DNA of 64,000 bases from assembly GCF_000759535.1 (NCBI RefSeq), contig NZ_CP009455.1, forward strand, positions 3,348,001 to 3,412,000, given 5' to 3'. Made by a program: the position numbers and the translations under genes. Below, piece by piece: positions 21,531 to 31,643 of this stretch; the stretch's first letter is position 1; each line of letters starts with the position of its first letter. The stretch is from Pseudomonas cremoricolorata. Its GTDB lineage: Bacteria; Pseudomonadota; Gammaproteobacteria; Pseudomonadales; Pseudomonadaceae. The notes under the pieces are model-generated. The model was not told the DNA's origin, did no database searches, and worked only from the letters and a program-made list of their open reading frames with translations.

Positions 21531-22077
21531 AAAAACGCTCAATCCGAAAATTAATTTTAGTTGTTTGGTTCTCAGGTCATTCTTGATTGGTGGTGTATGA
21601 TCAGTAAGGCATGATCATGGTTAGTTTTTTATATTGAAAAATTACTATCAGGCCTCCGCTTGCCAAGTGCGTATCAGGCTTTACGGTAGTGGCCTAAATT
21701 CTTTTGTAGCCGCGCACGATCCTCAATTCGCCTGACCATTCGCTTATTCCCTGAAGCTATCCGGGTAAATACAACCTGACCGCTAGGGTGTTTGGGTAAG
21801 TTTACTCAGGAAAATACATGCTCCACGTAAGCGGCGCCTGATGCGGGAACGATGATTCATGCTGCTCAGGGGGGGTCATGTATTTCTCCATTTCCGACTG
21901 AAAGCATCAGCTTTGATGGCACGACGGGTAACGCCGTAGCGAGTCACCGGCATCCTTTGGGCTTGATAGGAGTTAGCCCTGACACGGGGTGCTCGGGCTT
22001 TCCTATTGATGCCTCGCCGCTTCAACTCGCGGTGATATGCCTACAAAAGACCAATATTCATGTACAGCTTTCTCCGC
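21531..22077. other. Decayed DNA, with a small effector-like fragment at 21880-21953
   Basis: No intact gene is seen in these 547 nt, which are AT-richer than the core genome. On the minus strand, 21880-21953 encodes [18 protein letters not shown], resembling [18 protein letters not shown] in the middle of the effectors at 22953 and 32842 (eight identical residues in a row). This suggests the interval is what remains of a third effector gene that once preceded the broken family copy at 20622-21530. Confidence 0.45.
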
Positions 22078-22950
22078 TTAGTCGGGACGACCCTCCCTAA
22101 TCGCTTCCGGCGGCAATGGTGCGGCCCTGACGTTGAACAGTTTGCAGATCCCGTACCAGCAGATCGCGACGGTAATGTTGTAGGGAAACAGCACCGCCCA
22201 GAACGGCAGTTGCCAATTCTTTTTACCCTGCATTTCGCCAGGCTCGCCGGTGCGCCAGGGTGCGTAATGGCGCCAGGCTTCGGCCGGGGTCAGGCAGATC
22301 GCGTGAAGAGGTTTGTGCCACCAGTTGGCGGGGCCGGGTGGAGGGAGGTTGTCCGGGCCGTGGTCCATGAATTGGCGCAGGTATTCCCAGACTTCGGCGA
22401 CGTATTGCACATCGGATTCGGTGGGTTCGTTGCTGTCGATCCAGAGAGCGTCCTTTTGGTGGAGAGTGCCGTCTTCGCGGTAGGGGGCGAAGGCGAGGGC
22501 ATAGGAGGTGCTGAAGGATGAGCCACCGAATTCGGTGCGTTGCATAAGCCCTCCGGCTGTGTTGTCCCAGTCGAAGACGAAGAGTTTGCGGAAGCGTTTG
22601 TAGTAGATTTTTCGAGTGGAGCGGTTAAAGCAGACGGTGGAGAGGCCTTTGATGAACCATATCCGATAGAAGAGGAAAGGAACAAATAAAAAAGGAAATG
22701 CTCCCATCGCAATCAATACTGACAAATCAATAAGATTGAATCTCCAGTTTTCGGTTGCTAGTAGAAAGGGGTAAGTAAAAGTGGATGCACACAGGAACAT
22801 GGCGCAGTAAAGCTTGGCCATGAAAACCGAGTCGATTACCCATGGGTTGTGAAGTAGTAAGGTGTCACCGGTTACGGTTGAAATCTGTCCGTTTATTGCC
22901 GGTTTTCTTCCTGGGTCTGAATGCGAATTGAACATCCATAGAGTAGCCAT
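22078..22950 (-). CDS. Putative immunity membrane protein for the effector at 22953-25943
   Basis: A 290-aa protein with two predicted transmembrane segments in the N-terminal third (about 43-65 and 75-98) and one near the C-terminus (PFWAVLFPYNITVAICWYG). Residues 1-100 are specific to this copy, while from KGLSTVCFNRSTRKIYY on, and especially from FGGSSFS (141), it is nearly identical to the other four copies. It starts 2 nt after the effector stop, so it is coupled to it. The family may be DUF6708, but I cannot verify this. Immunity is inferred from position, membrane topology and the pairing of variable parts. It ends early (290 versus 297 aa) with a different tail. Confidence 0.75.
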   Translation of the reverse strand: MATLWMFNSHSDPGRKPAINGQISTVTGDTLLLHNPWVIDSVFMAKLYCAMFLCASTFTYPFLLATENWRFNLIDLSVLIAMGAFPFLFVPFLFYRIWFIKGLSTVCFNRSTRKIYYKRFRKLFVFDWDNTAGGLMQRTEFGGSSFSTSYALAFAPYREDGTLHQKDALWIDSNEPTESDVQYVAEVWEYLRQFMDHGPDNLPPPGPANWWHKPLHAICLTPAEAWRHYAPWRTGEPGEMQGKKNWQLPFWAVLFPYNITVAICWYGICKLFNVRAAPLPPEAIREGRPD

Positions 22951-22952
22951 GT

Positions 22953-25943
22953 TTAGCGTTCCAGTCGAAATTTCGAAGTTATAATCTCTTCTTCGGCCAG
23001 TCCTTGATTGGCGCTGTAGCTTATGCTAAGAGAGGCTTTTTTTTGATTTGATGCTATCGCGACAAAACTAAGAACCAGTCCTGCGCGAACCAAATACGTC
23101 GAAGGTTTGCTGAGCATGAAATCCAATTCGTCAGGATTTGATTTCTGGTCTGGTACGTTTGACCACTCACTGGTTCCGGAAATGAATCCTGGGAGTAGTA
23201 TTGAAAGTTCAACCGTAGAGTTGGGTTCGAATTTATAATACGAAACTATTGAGCCTGGTTTCTCTTCGGTCCAGTTGGAACTATCATGCCACTTAGTATC
23301 TAGATGTGGGAGGCCGAGACTGCGGGTGTCCTTAGCTGATAGTAACCTTGGCCGATAGGTTTCGCAGTGCCAAGCAAGAACCTCGGCTTGTAGCGACGAA
23401 AAATTGGGAAGCTTGAGCTGTTTGTCTAAGGTGATACCAGTGCGGAACTCTCCATCGTTTTGGCGATTTCCGAATACGCTTCGTGCAACCCACAGTTCAA
23501 TAGGACTATGGCGACGCTCATCTGCTTTTGCGTAAAAATACATTCCGCCGATTATCAGTGCCGCGCCTACGAGTACTATTGCCGCAGCAGCTAATCCGGC
23601 AAACGGCACTACTACCGTAGGTCCTGCGATCGCAAGGGCCGCCTCAAGCGTGATTATTGAACCTGCAGCTGTTGTGAAGCTGGCTGCTAGGGTATAAGCG
23701 GTAGAAATTGAGTCACCGTTATCGTACTGTCTTTGAGCTTTTGAGAGATCAGACGCTATTCCTAATCCAATCGCTGAATACCCGGTCAGTCGCGCAAACA
23801 GCTTGCTTCCCAAAAACTTTATAATTCCATTACCAAACGCCATGCCCGGTGCTGTCGCTCTAAACTTCAGTGCCACCAGTTTGTGCGCAGCACGCGCACT
23901 CACTAGCGCTGCCGCTGTCGCGCCGATTACGCCGAAGATCGATGCAGCAAACCCCGTGCCTGTCTCCAACGAACGATCGTTCTGCAAGTTTTTGTATGCA
24001 ACGTTCAAAGAAATTAAGTTGAACCACAACATTCCTGCATTCAGTGCGCTACCCGCGCCTGAGGTCAGCAGCGCAATGAACTTGGGCTTCACCCGTGTCG
24101 TCGTGGTAGTTTCCACGGCGACCTCCCTACTTCCCGTTACCCGCACCTGTTTCAGCTCTTCAACCTCGGCCATGCCCTTTTTCAGGAATTCCTCAACTTC
24201 CTGACTGAAGGCATCGGCTTTGATGGCCTGATCGGTGATGCGATAGCGCGCAGCCAGCAGCCCCATGATTTTTTCGGAGTTGGCTTCGGCAGCAGCGGCC
24301 AGCACGCGATTTTTCAATCCCTGGCTTTTGTCCCAGCGCGTCTTGCCCTTGAGGCGCTTGGACATCACGGTATTGACTGCTTGTGCGGTGAGATCGGTGA
24401 CTCCGGCATGGGCAGGGAAACGTCCGGCCAGGCCTGCGAGCAGGCTGTCGGTCGCGCCCAGCAGGCTTCCCACGGCATCGGCCTTGTCCTTGAATGGGTT
24501 GAACGGCGCGACGGCGGTGTACAGCGGGCTGTCGTGTTGGTCGAGCCATTGCTCGAGCCGCTTGAAGCGGCTGTCCTGCTCTTCGGTGCCGATGGCGGGT
24601 TGGCTCATTGGCAGGATCATCAGCGACAAGGTGATTTCCAGGCCCAGGGCCGAGCGCTGGTTGTCGCGGTCGTAGCTGGCCAGCGCGGCTGCCAGGCTGT
24701 ATGGGTTGTCGATGTAGCGGGGCTCGGCGGTGGCAAGCCACAGGTCGTGGTCACGACTGGCTTCCAGGGCCCGTGTGCGCAGGGCCGCTAACTGCGCTTC
24801 CAGTGCGTCGCGCTCATCGAGATACGCCAGGTACTTGGCCGTGTCGATGCGCAGCCCGAGGCGTGCGCCATCGGGTGAATAGTCTTCATCGGTGAGGGCG
24901 CGGTAGCGCGCTGCGGCGAGCGAATGCATCGGGTTGTCGTGGGTCGGCTTGAGCCTGGAGCCTGCCAACTGCGGGGGTGGCGACTCGGCTGGGTAGAGGC
25001 TCTCCAAGGTTTTGTTGAGCAACAAGGCGATGAGGTTTCGATGGTGAAAATCCTGGCTCTTCTGGCTGATGCGCTCCACATCCTGCCGATAGCACATCGG
25101 CACCTGGTCGTTCTCGGCACTGCGCGCAGGCGCGGTGTGTTCCAGCTGCTCGCTGGGCATCAGGTCGCGCAGCTGATGCTGAAAGGCTGATGCTGACAGG
25201 CTCAGGTCCAGCGCCAGGCCTTCTGCATCGGCCAGCACCACCACGGCCGGGACTTTCGGGCGGGTCGACGGATAGGCCTTGGCCATGCCCATGAGGTTGC
25301 CGATATGCAAGGTGTCGGCCGGTGCATGGCTGCTCCAGCTCAGCGGCATGCGTTGATCGGCGGGTTTGAAGTCTTCCACCCAGCGCTGCAGGGCGCTGAC
25401 CGGCAGGACGTGAGGCTGGCGGGAGTGATCCGGGGTGCCGTCGATCAGCTCGGCGATGTTCAACTGGCGCAGGTGCCGTTTGCGCAGCGTCAGCGATGCG
25501 GTAATGCGCGCGGTGACGGCGTTGGTCCACAAGTGTGGGCTGTAGCCGATCCACACCTCGTTGGCGATGTCCTTATCTGTTTCGGCCCACACCCAGCCCA
25601 TGGCAAGGCCGGGCAGATAGCTGCTGCGCTGGTCGTAGCTTTCCAAGCCGCGGTAGCGCAACTCCCTGTAGTTGCCTTCACCGTCGTACTCGTGGACGAT
25701 CAGCTTGCTACCCTCTGTGCCCGTCATGAACACGTAGATGTAGCCAGGACGAAGGGCACGCAGGGTGTAGGCGGAATGCTTCAGGGATGGAAACTGTTGT
25801 TCGAGCGCAAAACCGGCCTCGGCGTAGCGCACTGTAGGGGCATCGCCGCTGCGTGGAACGATGGCGTAGCGCACCGGAAGAATCGGCACGCGCACGCTGC
25901 AGGCGCGTTTGGAGGTTGTGCTGCTTACGCGGGCGTCAGTCAT
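22953..25943 (-). CDS. T6SS effector, VasX / BTH_I2691-like, copy 1
   Basis: A 996-aa protein with an N-terminal VasX-type region ([10 protein letters not shown] at 21-30, [14 protein letters not shown] at 59-72), a long middle, and strongly hydrophobic segments at about 625-650, 665-685 and 755-803, followed by a soluble 140-residue tail ending FRLER. Proteins of this type insert into membranes and form pores in target cells. I chose ATG 25943, which overlaps the chaperone stop by 8 nt; the frame is open upstream only inside the chaperone gene. Residues 1 to ~710 are nearly identical to copy 2 (32842-35832), then diverge. Its order vgrG - DUF4123 chaperone - effector - membrane protein is the classical T6SS cargo module. 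Confidence 0.85.
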   Translation of the reverse strand: MTDARVSSTTSKRACSVRVPILPVRYAIVPRSGDAPTVRYAEAGFALEQQFPSLKHSAYTLRALRPGYIYVFMTGTEGSKLIVHEYDGEGNYRELRYRGLESYDQRSSYLPGLAMGWVWAETDKDIANEVWIGYSPHLWTNAVTARITASLTLRKRHLRQLNIAELIDGTPDHSRQPHVLPVSALQRWVEDFKPADQRMPLSWSSHAPADTLHIGNLMGMAKAYPSTRPKVPAVVVLADAEGLALDLSLSASAFQHQLRDLMPSEQLEHTAPARSAENDQVPMCYRQDVERISQKSQDFHHRNLIALLLNKTLESLYPAESPPPQLAGSRLKPTHDNPMHSLAAARYRALTDEDYSPDGARLGLRIDTAKYLAYLDERDALEAQLAALRTRALEASRDHDLWLATAEPRYIDNPYSLAAALASYDRDNQRSALGLEITLSLMILPMSQPAIGTEEQDSRFKRLEQWLDQHDSPLYTAVAPFNPFKDKADAVGSLLGATDSLLAGLAGRFPAHAGVTDLTAQAVNTVMSKRLKGKTRWDKSQGLKNRVLAAAAEANSEKIMGLLAARYRITDQAIKADAFSQEVEEFLKKGMAEVEELKQVRVTGSREVAVETTTTTRVKPKFIALLTSGAGSALNAGMLWFNLISLNVAYKNLQNDRSLETGTGFAASIFGVIGATAAALVSARAAHKLVALKFRATAPGMAFGNGIIKFLGSKLFARLTGYSAIGLGIASDLSKAQRQYDNGDSISTAYTLAASFTTAAGSIITLEAALAIAGPTVVVPFAGLAAAAIVLVGAALIIGGMYFYAKADERRHSPIELWVARSVFGNRQNDGEFRTGITLDKQLKLPNFSSLQAEVLAWHCETYRPRLLSAKDTRSLGLPHLDTKWHDSSNWTEEKPGSIVSYYKFEPNSTVELSILLPGFISGTSEWSNVPDQKSNPDELDFMLSKPSTYLVRAGLVLSFVAIASNQKKASLSISYSANQGLAEEEIITSKFRLER

Positions 25944-26862
25944 GGCGGATCTCCCGGCTGTCGACCAATTCCTGCAACTGGTACAGACGGCTTTCCGGGG
26001 CTTCTTTGACGTTGGTGAAGATCTCTGCCGCCCGTTTATCGCTGAGCAACCACTGGTGCTGTGCAGCGAGGCGGATGAATGAACCCGCGGTTTCCTCGCT
26101 GTGGAAGTTGAGTGCCTTGAGCTGGGGTAACAGTTCCTCGACCCACCGACGCACTGCGGTGAGTTCATCCTCTGCAGGGTGTGGCGCGGCCAGAATGTCG
26201 TGGATCAAGGTCAACACGAAGTGCTCGTGCAAGCGCTCGTCCAAACGCTGCTGCTCCTGCGCACTCAGGTGCCAGGCAGGGTCGTTCAGCACGCGAGCTG
26301 TCGTAGGCGCTCGTTGCAGCGAGTGCCACTGGTGCGCAGGTCCCCAGTTGGTGCGCCACACCAGCCGAGAAATCGGCCCCAGCCAGCGATCTCGATTGGT
26401 TTCATCCAGCGCATCCAGCCAGGCGCTGAGGTGGTTGGGATTCAGGTGATGGATGCCATCGCTCTGATCGGCGAGGGTGATCTGTACCAGGCTGGTGAGG
26501 TGCTCGTTCAACACGTCAAGCTCGACCTCAGCGTCCAGCGCGATCGCACCGTTGATCGGCATCCAGGTGTTGAACGCATGAGCACGCAGCTCGGGCGCGC
26601 GCGCGGTATCGATCAGCACCGGGCCAAAGTCATGCTGCTCATCCAGCACGCTGCGTTTCCATGGCCATGCATGCCAGAAGTCGCTGCTCACATCCTTGGC
26701 CAGATCGAGCACGCTGGGCACGTAGGCGAGCTTCCATTCGCCGTCCACCAGGGTGGTCGGTCGATAGGCCAGGTATTCCAGTGTTTCGGTCATCAGCAGC
26801 AGATACCGGCATTCGTTTGCGAGGCCTAGCGCGCAGTGGTGTTGCAGAGGGTGTGGGGTCAT
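25936..26862 (-). CDS. DUF4123-type T6SS effector chaperone
   Basis: A 308-aa soluble protein in the place of the adaptor (Tap/Tec family, DUF4123) that loads an effector onto its VgrG. The ATG at 26860-26862 overlaps the vgrG stop codon (ATGA), and its own stop overlaps the effector start. The N-terminal half ([19 protein letters not shown] and FGPVLIDTA) is consistent with DUF4123. The C-terminal part is helical and acidic. The frame is open further upstream, but only within vgrG. It likely serves the effector at 22953-25943 and perhaps also copy 2, which has the same N-terminus but no chaperone beside it. Confidence 0.82.
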   Translation of the reverse strand: MTPHPLQHHCALGLANECRYLLLMTETLEYLAYRPTTLVDGEWKLAYVPSVLDLAKDVSSDFWHAWPWKRSVLDEQHDFGPVLIDTARAPELRAHAFNTWMPINGAIALDAEVELDVLNEHLTSLVQITLADQSDGIHHLNPNHLSAWLDALDETNRDRWLGPISRLVWRTNWGPAHQWHSLQRAPTTARVLNDPAWHLSAQEQQRLDERLHEHFVLTLIHDILAAPHPAEDELTAVRRWVEELLPQLKALNFHSEETAGSFIRLAAQHQWLLSDKRAAEIFTNVKEAPESRLYQLQELVDSREIRHD

Positions 26863-29027
26863 TTCTTCGCCCTCTTGATGCAACGACAGTCGGACAACGG
26901 ACACGTACCGTCGGCGCGCAGTCCGCACTGCGGATCGACAAGCTTGCCTGAGGTAGGCGCGCTGGTGATGGCCAGTGAGTTGGCCGAACCGCTGGCTGAC
27001 TTGAGCAGTTGCCCGTTAATGCGAATCGTTGGGCCGTCCAGAGTAATGCCCGCTTCGTCTATGCGGATCGAGCCGCCAGGCCCATGGACAGTGAAGGATT
27101 CGCCGCAACGCAACTCGTAGTGGCGCGTCTGTCTGCGGATCTCGGCTTTGGCGTTGAGCTCGGCGTAACCTTCCACCTGCTGTTGCAAGTTGCCACCGAC
27201 GCGGCTGTGGTGATTGGCGGTGATGCTGTCATGGCGATGATTGCCAATCGACTCGATGCGATCCTTGCCGATGTTGATCGTCTGATTTCGCTCTATATCG
27301 ACAAAGGCGTCGTGCCTGATGGTGATGCGTTCGTCGTTGCCAACAATCTTGTCGCGGTCGTTGCCGATGGTGATGGACTCGTCGTTGCCCACTTCCTCGG
27401 TGCGGTCATGGCCGACCTGGGTGGTTTCATCATGCTTGACGACATTGTTCTGGTCCCGCTCGGCATGGATGAACACTTCCTGGCGGCCCAGCTCATCGTC
27501 GAAGCGCAGCTCATTGAATCCAGGCCCTTTGTGGGTCTGGCTCTTGATGGTCATGCGGGTCTTGTGCTCGGGCAGGTCATAGGGCGGTAGCTGATTGCCG
27601 CAATAGGTTCGCCCGGTGATCATGGGTTGGTCGGGATCGCCGTTGACGTAGTGGATGATCACGTCCTGACCTATACGCGGAATGGCCATCGCTCCCCAGC
27701 CACCACCAGCCCAACCCTGTGACACCCGTATCCAGCAAGAGCTGAACTCGTTGTCGCGGCTCTCGCGGTCCCATGGAAAGCTGACCTTGACCCGGCCCCA
27801 CTCATCGCAATAGATCTCTTCACCAGGCGGACCGACCACGGTGGCCATGTGCGGCCCGTCGACTCGCGGCCTGGGCAGTGGAGCAGGGCGCCACTCGATT
27901 CTGCCGGGCACCAGGTGTGCGCTCTGCGCATAGCGCGTGCTGCGATCGAGGCCTGCGGCCTCTTCCTCCAAGCTGGTGAGTTGACTGCCTTCGTGGCTAA
28001 CCCTGTCCACACGCCAGTGGGCGTTGAGATCCTGTCGCGGGTGGCCCGTGAGGTTGAAGCTCAGGCCCGGTTGCAGGCGAACGTCATCCCCTTGCACCTG
28101 CGCGATACGTACGTCATGACGCAGGGCGGTGATGCGGTGTTCGGTAAAAGGTTTACCGACAGCATCACGTTTGTAGCGGCCAGGATAATCGAAGCGCTCG
28201 TAGTCGCTGGACTGATGCTCCAGGCCGTGTCCTGCGGCGTTGTGCTCCTGACGATAAGCCGGGTGGGTGAAGGTGTAGTCGCGTTGCACCTGGCGAGCGG
28301 TGCGCACCTGTTCGCTGTAGTGCAGGCGATGCAGGCAGGGTTGAGCCTGATCGCCACCCCTGTTGGCGTGATACAGCACGCTGTTCGGATCGAACTCAGG
28401 GTCCTGGTCGAACGCGTCCTGCTCTTCACCTGGGCGTTTGATGGCGCCCAGGCTGATCAGCCCCAGCGATTGCAGGCGATCGGTGACGATCAGCGTGTGC
28501 TGCGTGGCGGTGTGCGCGAAGCGGTAGACGAAACCTTCCTCGGCAGCCAGACGCGCGATGAAGGCAAGGTCTGTTTCGCCGGCCTGCACACAGAACTCAC
28601 GGCTTTGGTGGGGCATGCTGGCGCGCACTTCATAGTGGCTGATGCCTTGGCGTTGCAGCATCAGTTCCAGAATCTGCACGACCGTCTTGTGCTGGAAGAT
28701 GCGCCAGTTCGAGCGTAGCTCGGCACGGGCCAGCTGCGGCTCGATCAGCGCATGGTAATACGTTCGATGAAAGCCGCTCTCGCCCTGGCTGAGCTGGCTT
28801 ACCAGACCATGTACATAGCGCAACGGTCGAGCGCCATCCAAGATCGTAAACAACGCAGGTTTATCGAGCAGTTGCGCAAAGTCGATGTCGTTGTCGAAGC
28901 TGATCAGCTTCAACTGCAATTGAAAGGGTGTGCTGATCGCCTCATGAAGGTCGAACGACACCACTTCGAAGTGAGCGTTACCCTGCAACGGCTGAAAGCT
29001 GTAACGCAGGTCGGATTGTCTAGTCAT
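26859..29027 (-). CDS. vgrG: T6SS spike protein VgrG (TssI)
   Basis: A 722-aa trimeric spike protein. The gp27-like region is at 1-370 and the gp5/OB-fold region includes EIYCDEWGRVKVSFPWDRES, SCWIRVSQGWAGGGWGAMAIPRIGQDV and NGDPDQPMITGRTYCGNQ. A needle of repeats follows (VGHDRTEEVGNDES, TIGNDRDKIVGNDE). It ends in an unusual Cys-rich basic tail ([22 protein letters not shown], listed here in two pieces: CGLRADGTCPL and [11 protein letters not shown]) that may bind the PAAR tip or the chaperone. It starts 21 nt after PAAR and overlaps the chaperone gene. Confidence 0.96.
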   Translation of the reverse strand: MTRQSDLRYSFQPLQGNAHFEVVSFDLHEAISTPFQLQLKLISFDNDIDFAQLLDKPALFTILDGARPLRYVHGLVSQLSQGESGFHRTYYHALIEPQLARAELRSNWRIFQHKTVVQILELMLQRQGISHYEVRASMPHQSREFCVQAGETDLAFIARLAAEEGFVYRFAHTATQHTLIVTDRLQSLGLISLGAIKRPGEEQDAFDQDPEFDPNSVLYHANRGGDQAQPCLHRLHYSEQVRTARQVQRDYTFTHPAYRQEHNAAGHGLEHQSSDYERFDYPGRYKRDAVGKPFTEHRITALRHDVRIAQVQGDDVRLQPGLSFNLTGHPRQDLNAHWRVDRVSHEGSQLTSLEEEAAGLDRSTRYAQSAHLVPGRIEWRPAPLPRPRVDGPHMATVVGPPGEEIYCDEWGRVKVSFPWDRESRDNEFSSCWIRVSQGWAGGGWGAMAIPRIGQDVIIHYVNGDPDQPMITGRTYCGNQLPPYDLPEHKTRMTIKSQTHKGPGFNELRFDDELGRQEVFIHAERDQNNVVKHDETTQVGHDRTEEVGNDESITIGNDRDKIVGNDERITIRHDAFVDIERNQTINIGKDRIESIGNHRHDSITANHHSRVGGNLQQQVEGYAELNAKAEIRRQTRHYELRCGESFTVHGPGGSIRIDEAGITLDGPTIRINGQLLKSASGSANSLAITSAPTSGKLVDPQCGLRADGTCPLSDCRCIKRAKK

Positions 29028-29048
29028 GAGCGATCCCTTCTCCTTTCG

Positions 29049-29306
29049 TTAGTCCACGAGCCAACCTGAGTCTCCTTCTACCAATGTGCCGCCATGGCTC
29101 GTTCTATCGCCCTCTCGAGCAACCGGTCGACCTTCGATGATGGTGCAGGCGGCGCCGGTTTCGATCACGGCACCACAACTGATGCGGTCGCCTGCGCGTG
29201 CAACGGGCCTGTCATCAACCAGCGTGGCGCTTGAGCCTGTCTCGACGGCACCTTGGCCGTGAAGCGGACAGCTGTGCGCATGACCGACCAATACGATGGG
29301 TTTCAT
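29049..29306 (-). CDS. PAAR-domain spike tip protein
   Basis: An 85-aa PAAR protein that caps the VgrG spike. Paired motifs SATLVDDRPVARAGDRISC and ACTIIEGRPVAREGDRTSHG are the two halves of the PAAR fold, with candidate zinc ligands His11, Cys13, Cys44 and a C-terminal His. Its ATG overlaps the stop of the membrane-protein gene at 29303 (ATGA). vgrG follows after 21 nt. Confidence 0.93.
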   Translation of the reverse strand: MKPIVLVGHAHSCPLHGQGAVETGSSATLVDDRPVARAGDRISCGAVIETGAACTIIEGRPVAREGDRTSHGGTLVEGDSGWLVD

Positions 29307-30196
29307 GGGCGAGAGCCCTCCGTGCGTTCGAGCGCTATCGACTCAAGCGCCTCTGGCGGAGGCGGCGCGGCCCTGACGTTGAACAGCTTGCAGACCCCGT
29401 ACCAGCAGATGGCGACGATGAGGTTGTAAGGAAACAGCACCGCCCAGAACGGCAGTTGCCAGTTCTTTTTGCCCTGCATTTCGCCAGGCTCGCCGGTGCG
29501 CCAGGGCGCGTAATGGCGCCAGGCTTCGGCCGGGGTTAGGCAGATGGCGTGAAGGGGTTTATGCCACCAATTGGCGGGACCGGGCGGGGGAAGGTTGTCC
29601 GGGCCGTGGTCCATGAACTGACGCAGGTATTCCCAGACTTCGGCGACGTATTGAATGTCGGATTCGGTGGGTTCGTTGCTGTCGATCCAGAGGGCGTCTT
29701 TTTCGTGGAGGGTGCCGTCTTCTCGGTAGGGGGCGAAGGCAAGGGCGTAAGAGGTGCTGAAGGATGAGCCGCCGAATTCCCTACGCTTGAATAGGCCGCC
29801 AGCGGTGTTTTTCCATTCGAAGATCAGGACTTGGCTGAAACGTTGGTAATAGATTTTTTGGGTGGAGCGGTTGAAGCAAATACTTGATAAAGATCTAATG
29901 ATCCAGATCTCATAGGCTAGGACGGGAAGAGGGATAAATGGCATGAGAAATATAAGAGCGGTCAACGATGGCTCGTAAAATATCTCATTTAAGATTTCTT
30001 CGGGAGTTGAAGTCATCAAAAGAGTAATGGTTAGTGTTAGTGAAAATACGCAGTGCATTTTCCCCATCAATACACAATCGGCAGTAACTGGGTTGCGTAG
30101 TTGTATTGTGGTTTCGGAGCTGCGCGAAATTTGCCCGTTGATGGTAGCGTTGAAAGGATAATTTCCGTTGGGGCGAAATAGCCAAATTACTGACAA
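29303..30196 (-). CDS. Putative immunity membrane protein, copy behind the PAAR-tail chimera
   Basis: A 297-aa member of the repeated family with copy-specific residues 1-100 and the conserved C-terminal part. The start appears to be TTG (30194-30196) directly after the stop of the chimera (TAATTG), whereas the other intact copies use ATG; translation may depend on coupling. The N-terminal sequence LSVIWLF aligns with the starts of the others (MSTVWMF, MTTLWIF). Two transmembrane segments are predicted in the first 105 residues and one near the C-terminus. It stands upstream of the intact PAAR gene with a 4-nt overlap. Confidence 0.72.
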   Translation of the reverse strand: MSVIWLFRPNGNYPFNATINGQISRSSETTIQLRNPVTADCVLMGKMHCVFSLTLTITLLMTSTPEEILNEIFYEPSLTALIFLMPFIPLPVLAYEIWIIRSLSSICFNRSTQKIYYQRFSQVLIFEWKNTAGGLFKRREFGGSSFSTSYALAFAPYREDGTLHEKDALWIDSNEPTESDIQYVAEVWEYLRQFMDHGPDNLPPPGPANWWHKPLHAICLTPAEAWRHYAPWRTGEPGEMQGKKNWQLPFWAVLFPYNLIVAICWYGVCKLFNVRAAPPPPEALESIALERTEGSRP

Positions 30197-30751
30197 TTAA
30201 ATGCTCTCCAGTCGAAAGGTTTGAGAAAGCGTATCCATTTCATCAATGCCATGGTTAGGCTTGTAAGAAATGGTCAGGCGAACTTGTGTGGCGTTGGAGG
30301 ATAGATGTCGAAAGTGCAGGGCAAGGCCTGCGTCTGTGATGTAACTGTTTGGTGGGTTTGCTACGCCGCCGGGCTTGTCAAGTTCAGGGCTATAGTCAAA
30401 TCCCCCGAACCACTGGCTAGTGCCCAGTACAAATCCCGGCAGCAGAATGGAAAGTTCAACTAAGGCCGAAGCGGCTATAGGTGGGTGGTATATGATTGAG
30501 GTTAAAGGAGCGTGGATGGTAGGCGACAGGTCATGTCTCTTGGCCTGTACTATGCTTAGTTCCATTACCTGTAATGTCGACAGTAGCCGAGGCTTGTAGT
30601 GCTCAATATCCCATACCGTACAACTGATGCGGTCGCCTGCGCGTGCGCCAGGCTTGCCATCTACTAGAGTGGCGCTGTCACCTGTCTCGACGGTGCCTAC
30701 GCCGAGAATTGGACAGCTGTGCGCATGACCGACCAGTACGATGGGTTTCAT
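30197..30751 (-). CDS. Chimera of a PAAR N-terminus and an effector C-terminal tail
   Basis: A 184-aa protein. Residues 1-44 (MKPIVLVGHAHSCPILGVGT to GDRISC) are nearly the same as the intact PAAR protein at 29049, and residues 45-184 (from WDIEHYKPRLL to FRLESI) align with the last 140 residues of the two large effectors ([11 protein letters not shown] to FRLER). This is what a deletion from inside PAAR to near the end of the effector would leave, removing vgrG, chaperone and effector body. Half a PAAR domain probably does not fold as a tip, so the protein may be non-functional, or the tail may serve only as a recombination reserve. The ATG overlaps the stop of the next family copy (ATGA). 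Confidence 0.8.
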   Translation of the reverse strand: MKPIVLVGHAHSCPILGVGTVETGDSATLVDGKPGARAGDRISCTVWDIEHYKPRLLSTLQVMELSIVQAKRHDLSPTIHAPLTSIIYHPPIAASALVELSILLPGFVLGTSQWFGGFDYSPELDKPGGVANPPNSYITDAGLALHFRHLSSNATQVRLTISYKPNHGIDEMDTLSQTFRLESI

Positions 30752-31641
30752 GGACGCGAGCCCCCGGTGCGCTCGGGAGCTACCGGCTCAAGTGCTTCTG
30801 GCGGCGGCGGCGCGGCTTTGACGTTGAACAGCTTGCAGACCCCGTACCAGCAGATGGCGACGGTGAGGTTGTAGGGAAACAGCACCGCCCAGAACGGCAG
30901 TTGCCAGTTCTTCTTGCCCTGCATTTCTCCAGACTCGCCGGTGCGCCAGGGCGCGTAATGGCGCCAGGCTTCAGCCGGAGTCAGGCAGATCGCATGAAGG
31001 GGTTTGTGCCACCAGTTGGCTGGGCCCGGTGGAGGGAGGTTATCCGGGCCGTGGTCCATGAACTGACGTAGGTATTCCCAGACTTCGGCGACGTATTGCA
31101 CATCGGATTCGGTGGGTTCGTTGCTGTCGATCCAGAGGGCGTCTTTTTGGTGCAGGGTGCCGTCTTCGCGGTAGGGGGCGAAGGCGAGTGAGTACATGGT
31201 ACTGAAGGATGAGCCGCCGAACTCAGTGCGTTGCATGAGGCCGCCGGCGGTATTGTCCCAGTCGAAGATGAATAGTTTGCGGAAGCGCTTGTAGTAGATT
31301 TTTCGAATGGAGCGGTTGAAGCAGACGGTGGAGAGGCCTTTGATCAGCCATATCCTATACATTAAAAACGGAAGGAAGATGAATGGCCCCAAAGTCATTC
31401 CAATTATTAGGAATAAATCAAATCGTTGTGGGGTCCAGTTTTCGCCTGCGAAGATGAAAGGGTATAGTCCTGTCATTGTGGTCATGATCATTGCGCAATA
31501 TAGTTTTGCCATGAAAACTGAGTCGGTAACCCAGGGGTTGTGGAGGCTCAAGTTGAGGTGGGTTATGCTCGATGCCTGCCCATTTATCGCTGGTGTCTTT
31601 GTGTAGCTAGAATCTGATTTGAACATCCATACGGTTGACAT
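30748..31641 (-). CDS. Putative immunity membrane protein, copy behind an orphan tail
   Basis: A 297-aa member of the repeated membrane family. Residues 1-100 differ from the other copies (MSTVWMFKSDSSYTKTPAIN), and the rest is nearly identical to them. Predicted transmembrane segments lie at about 45-65 and 75-98. It starts 2 nt after an orphan effector tail (31644-31949), the same 2-nt gap seen after both full effectors, which argues that the tail and this gene descend from a complete effector-immunity pair. Confidence 0.72.
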   Translation of the reverse strand: MSTVWMFKSDSSYTKTPAINGQASSITHLNLSLHNPWVTDSVFMAKLYCAMIMTTMTGLYPFIFAGENWTPQRFDLFLIIGMTLGPFIFLPFLMYRIWLIKGLSTVCFNRSIRKIYYKRFRKLFIFDWDNTAGGLMQRTEFGGSSFSTMYSLAFAPYREDGTLHQKDALWIDSNEPTESDVQYVAEVWEYLRQFMDHGPDNLPPPGPANWWHKPLHAICLTPAEAWRHYAPWRTGESGEMQGKKNWQLPFWAVLFPYNLTVAICWYGVCKLFNVKAAPPPPEALEPVAPERTGGSRP

Positions 31642-31643
31642 AT

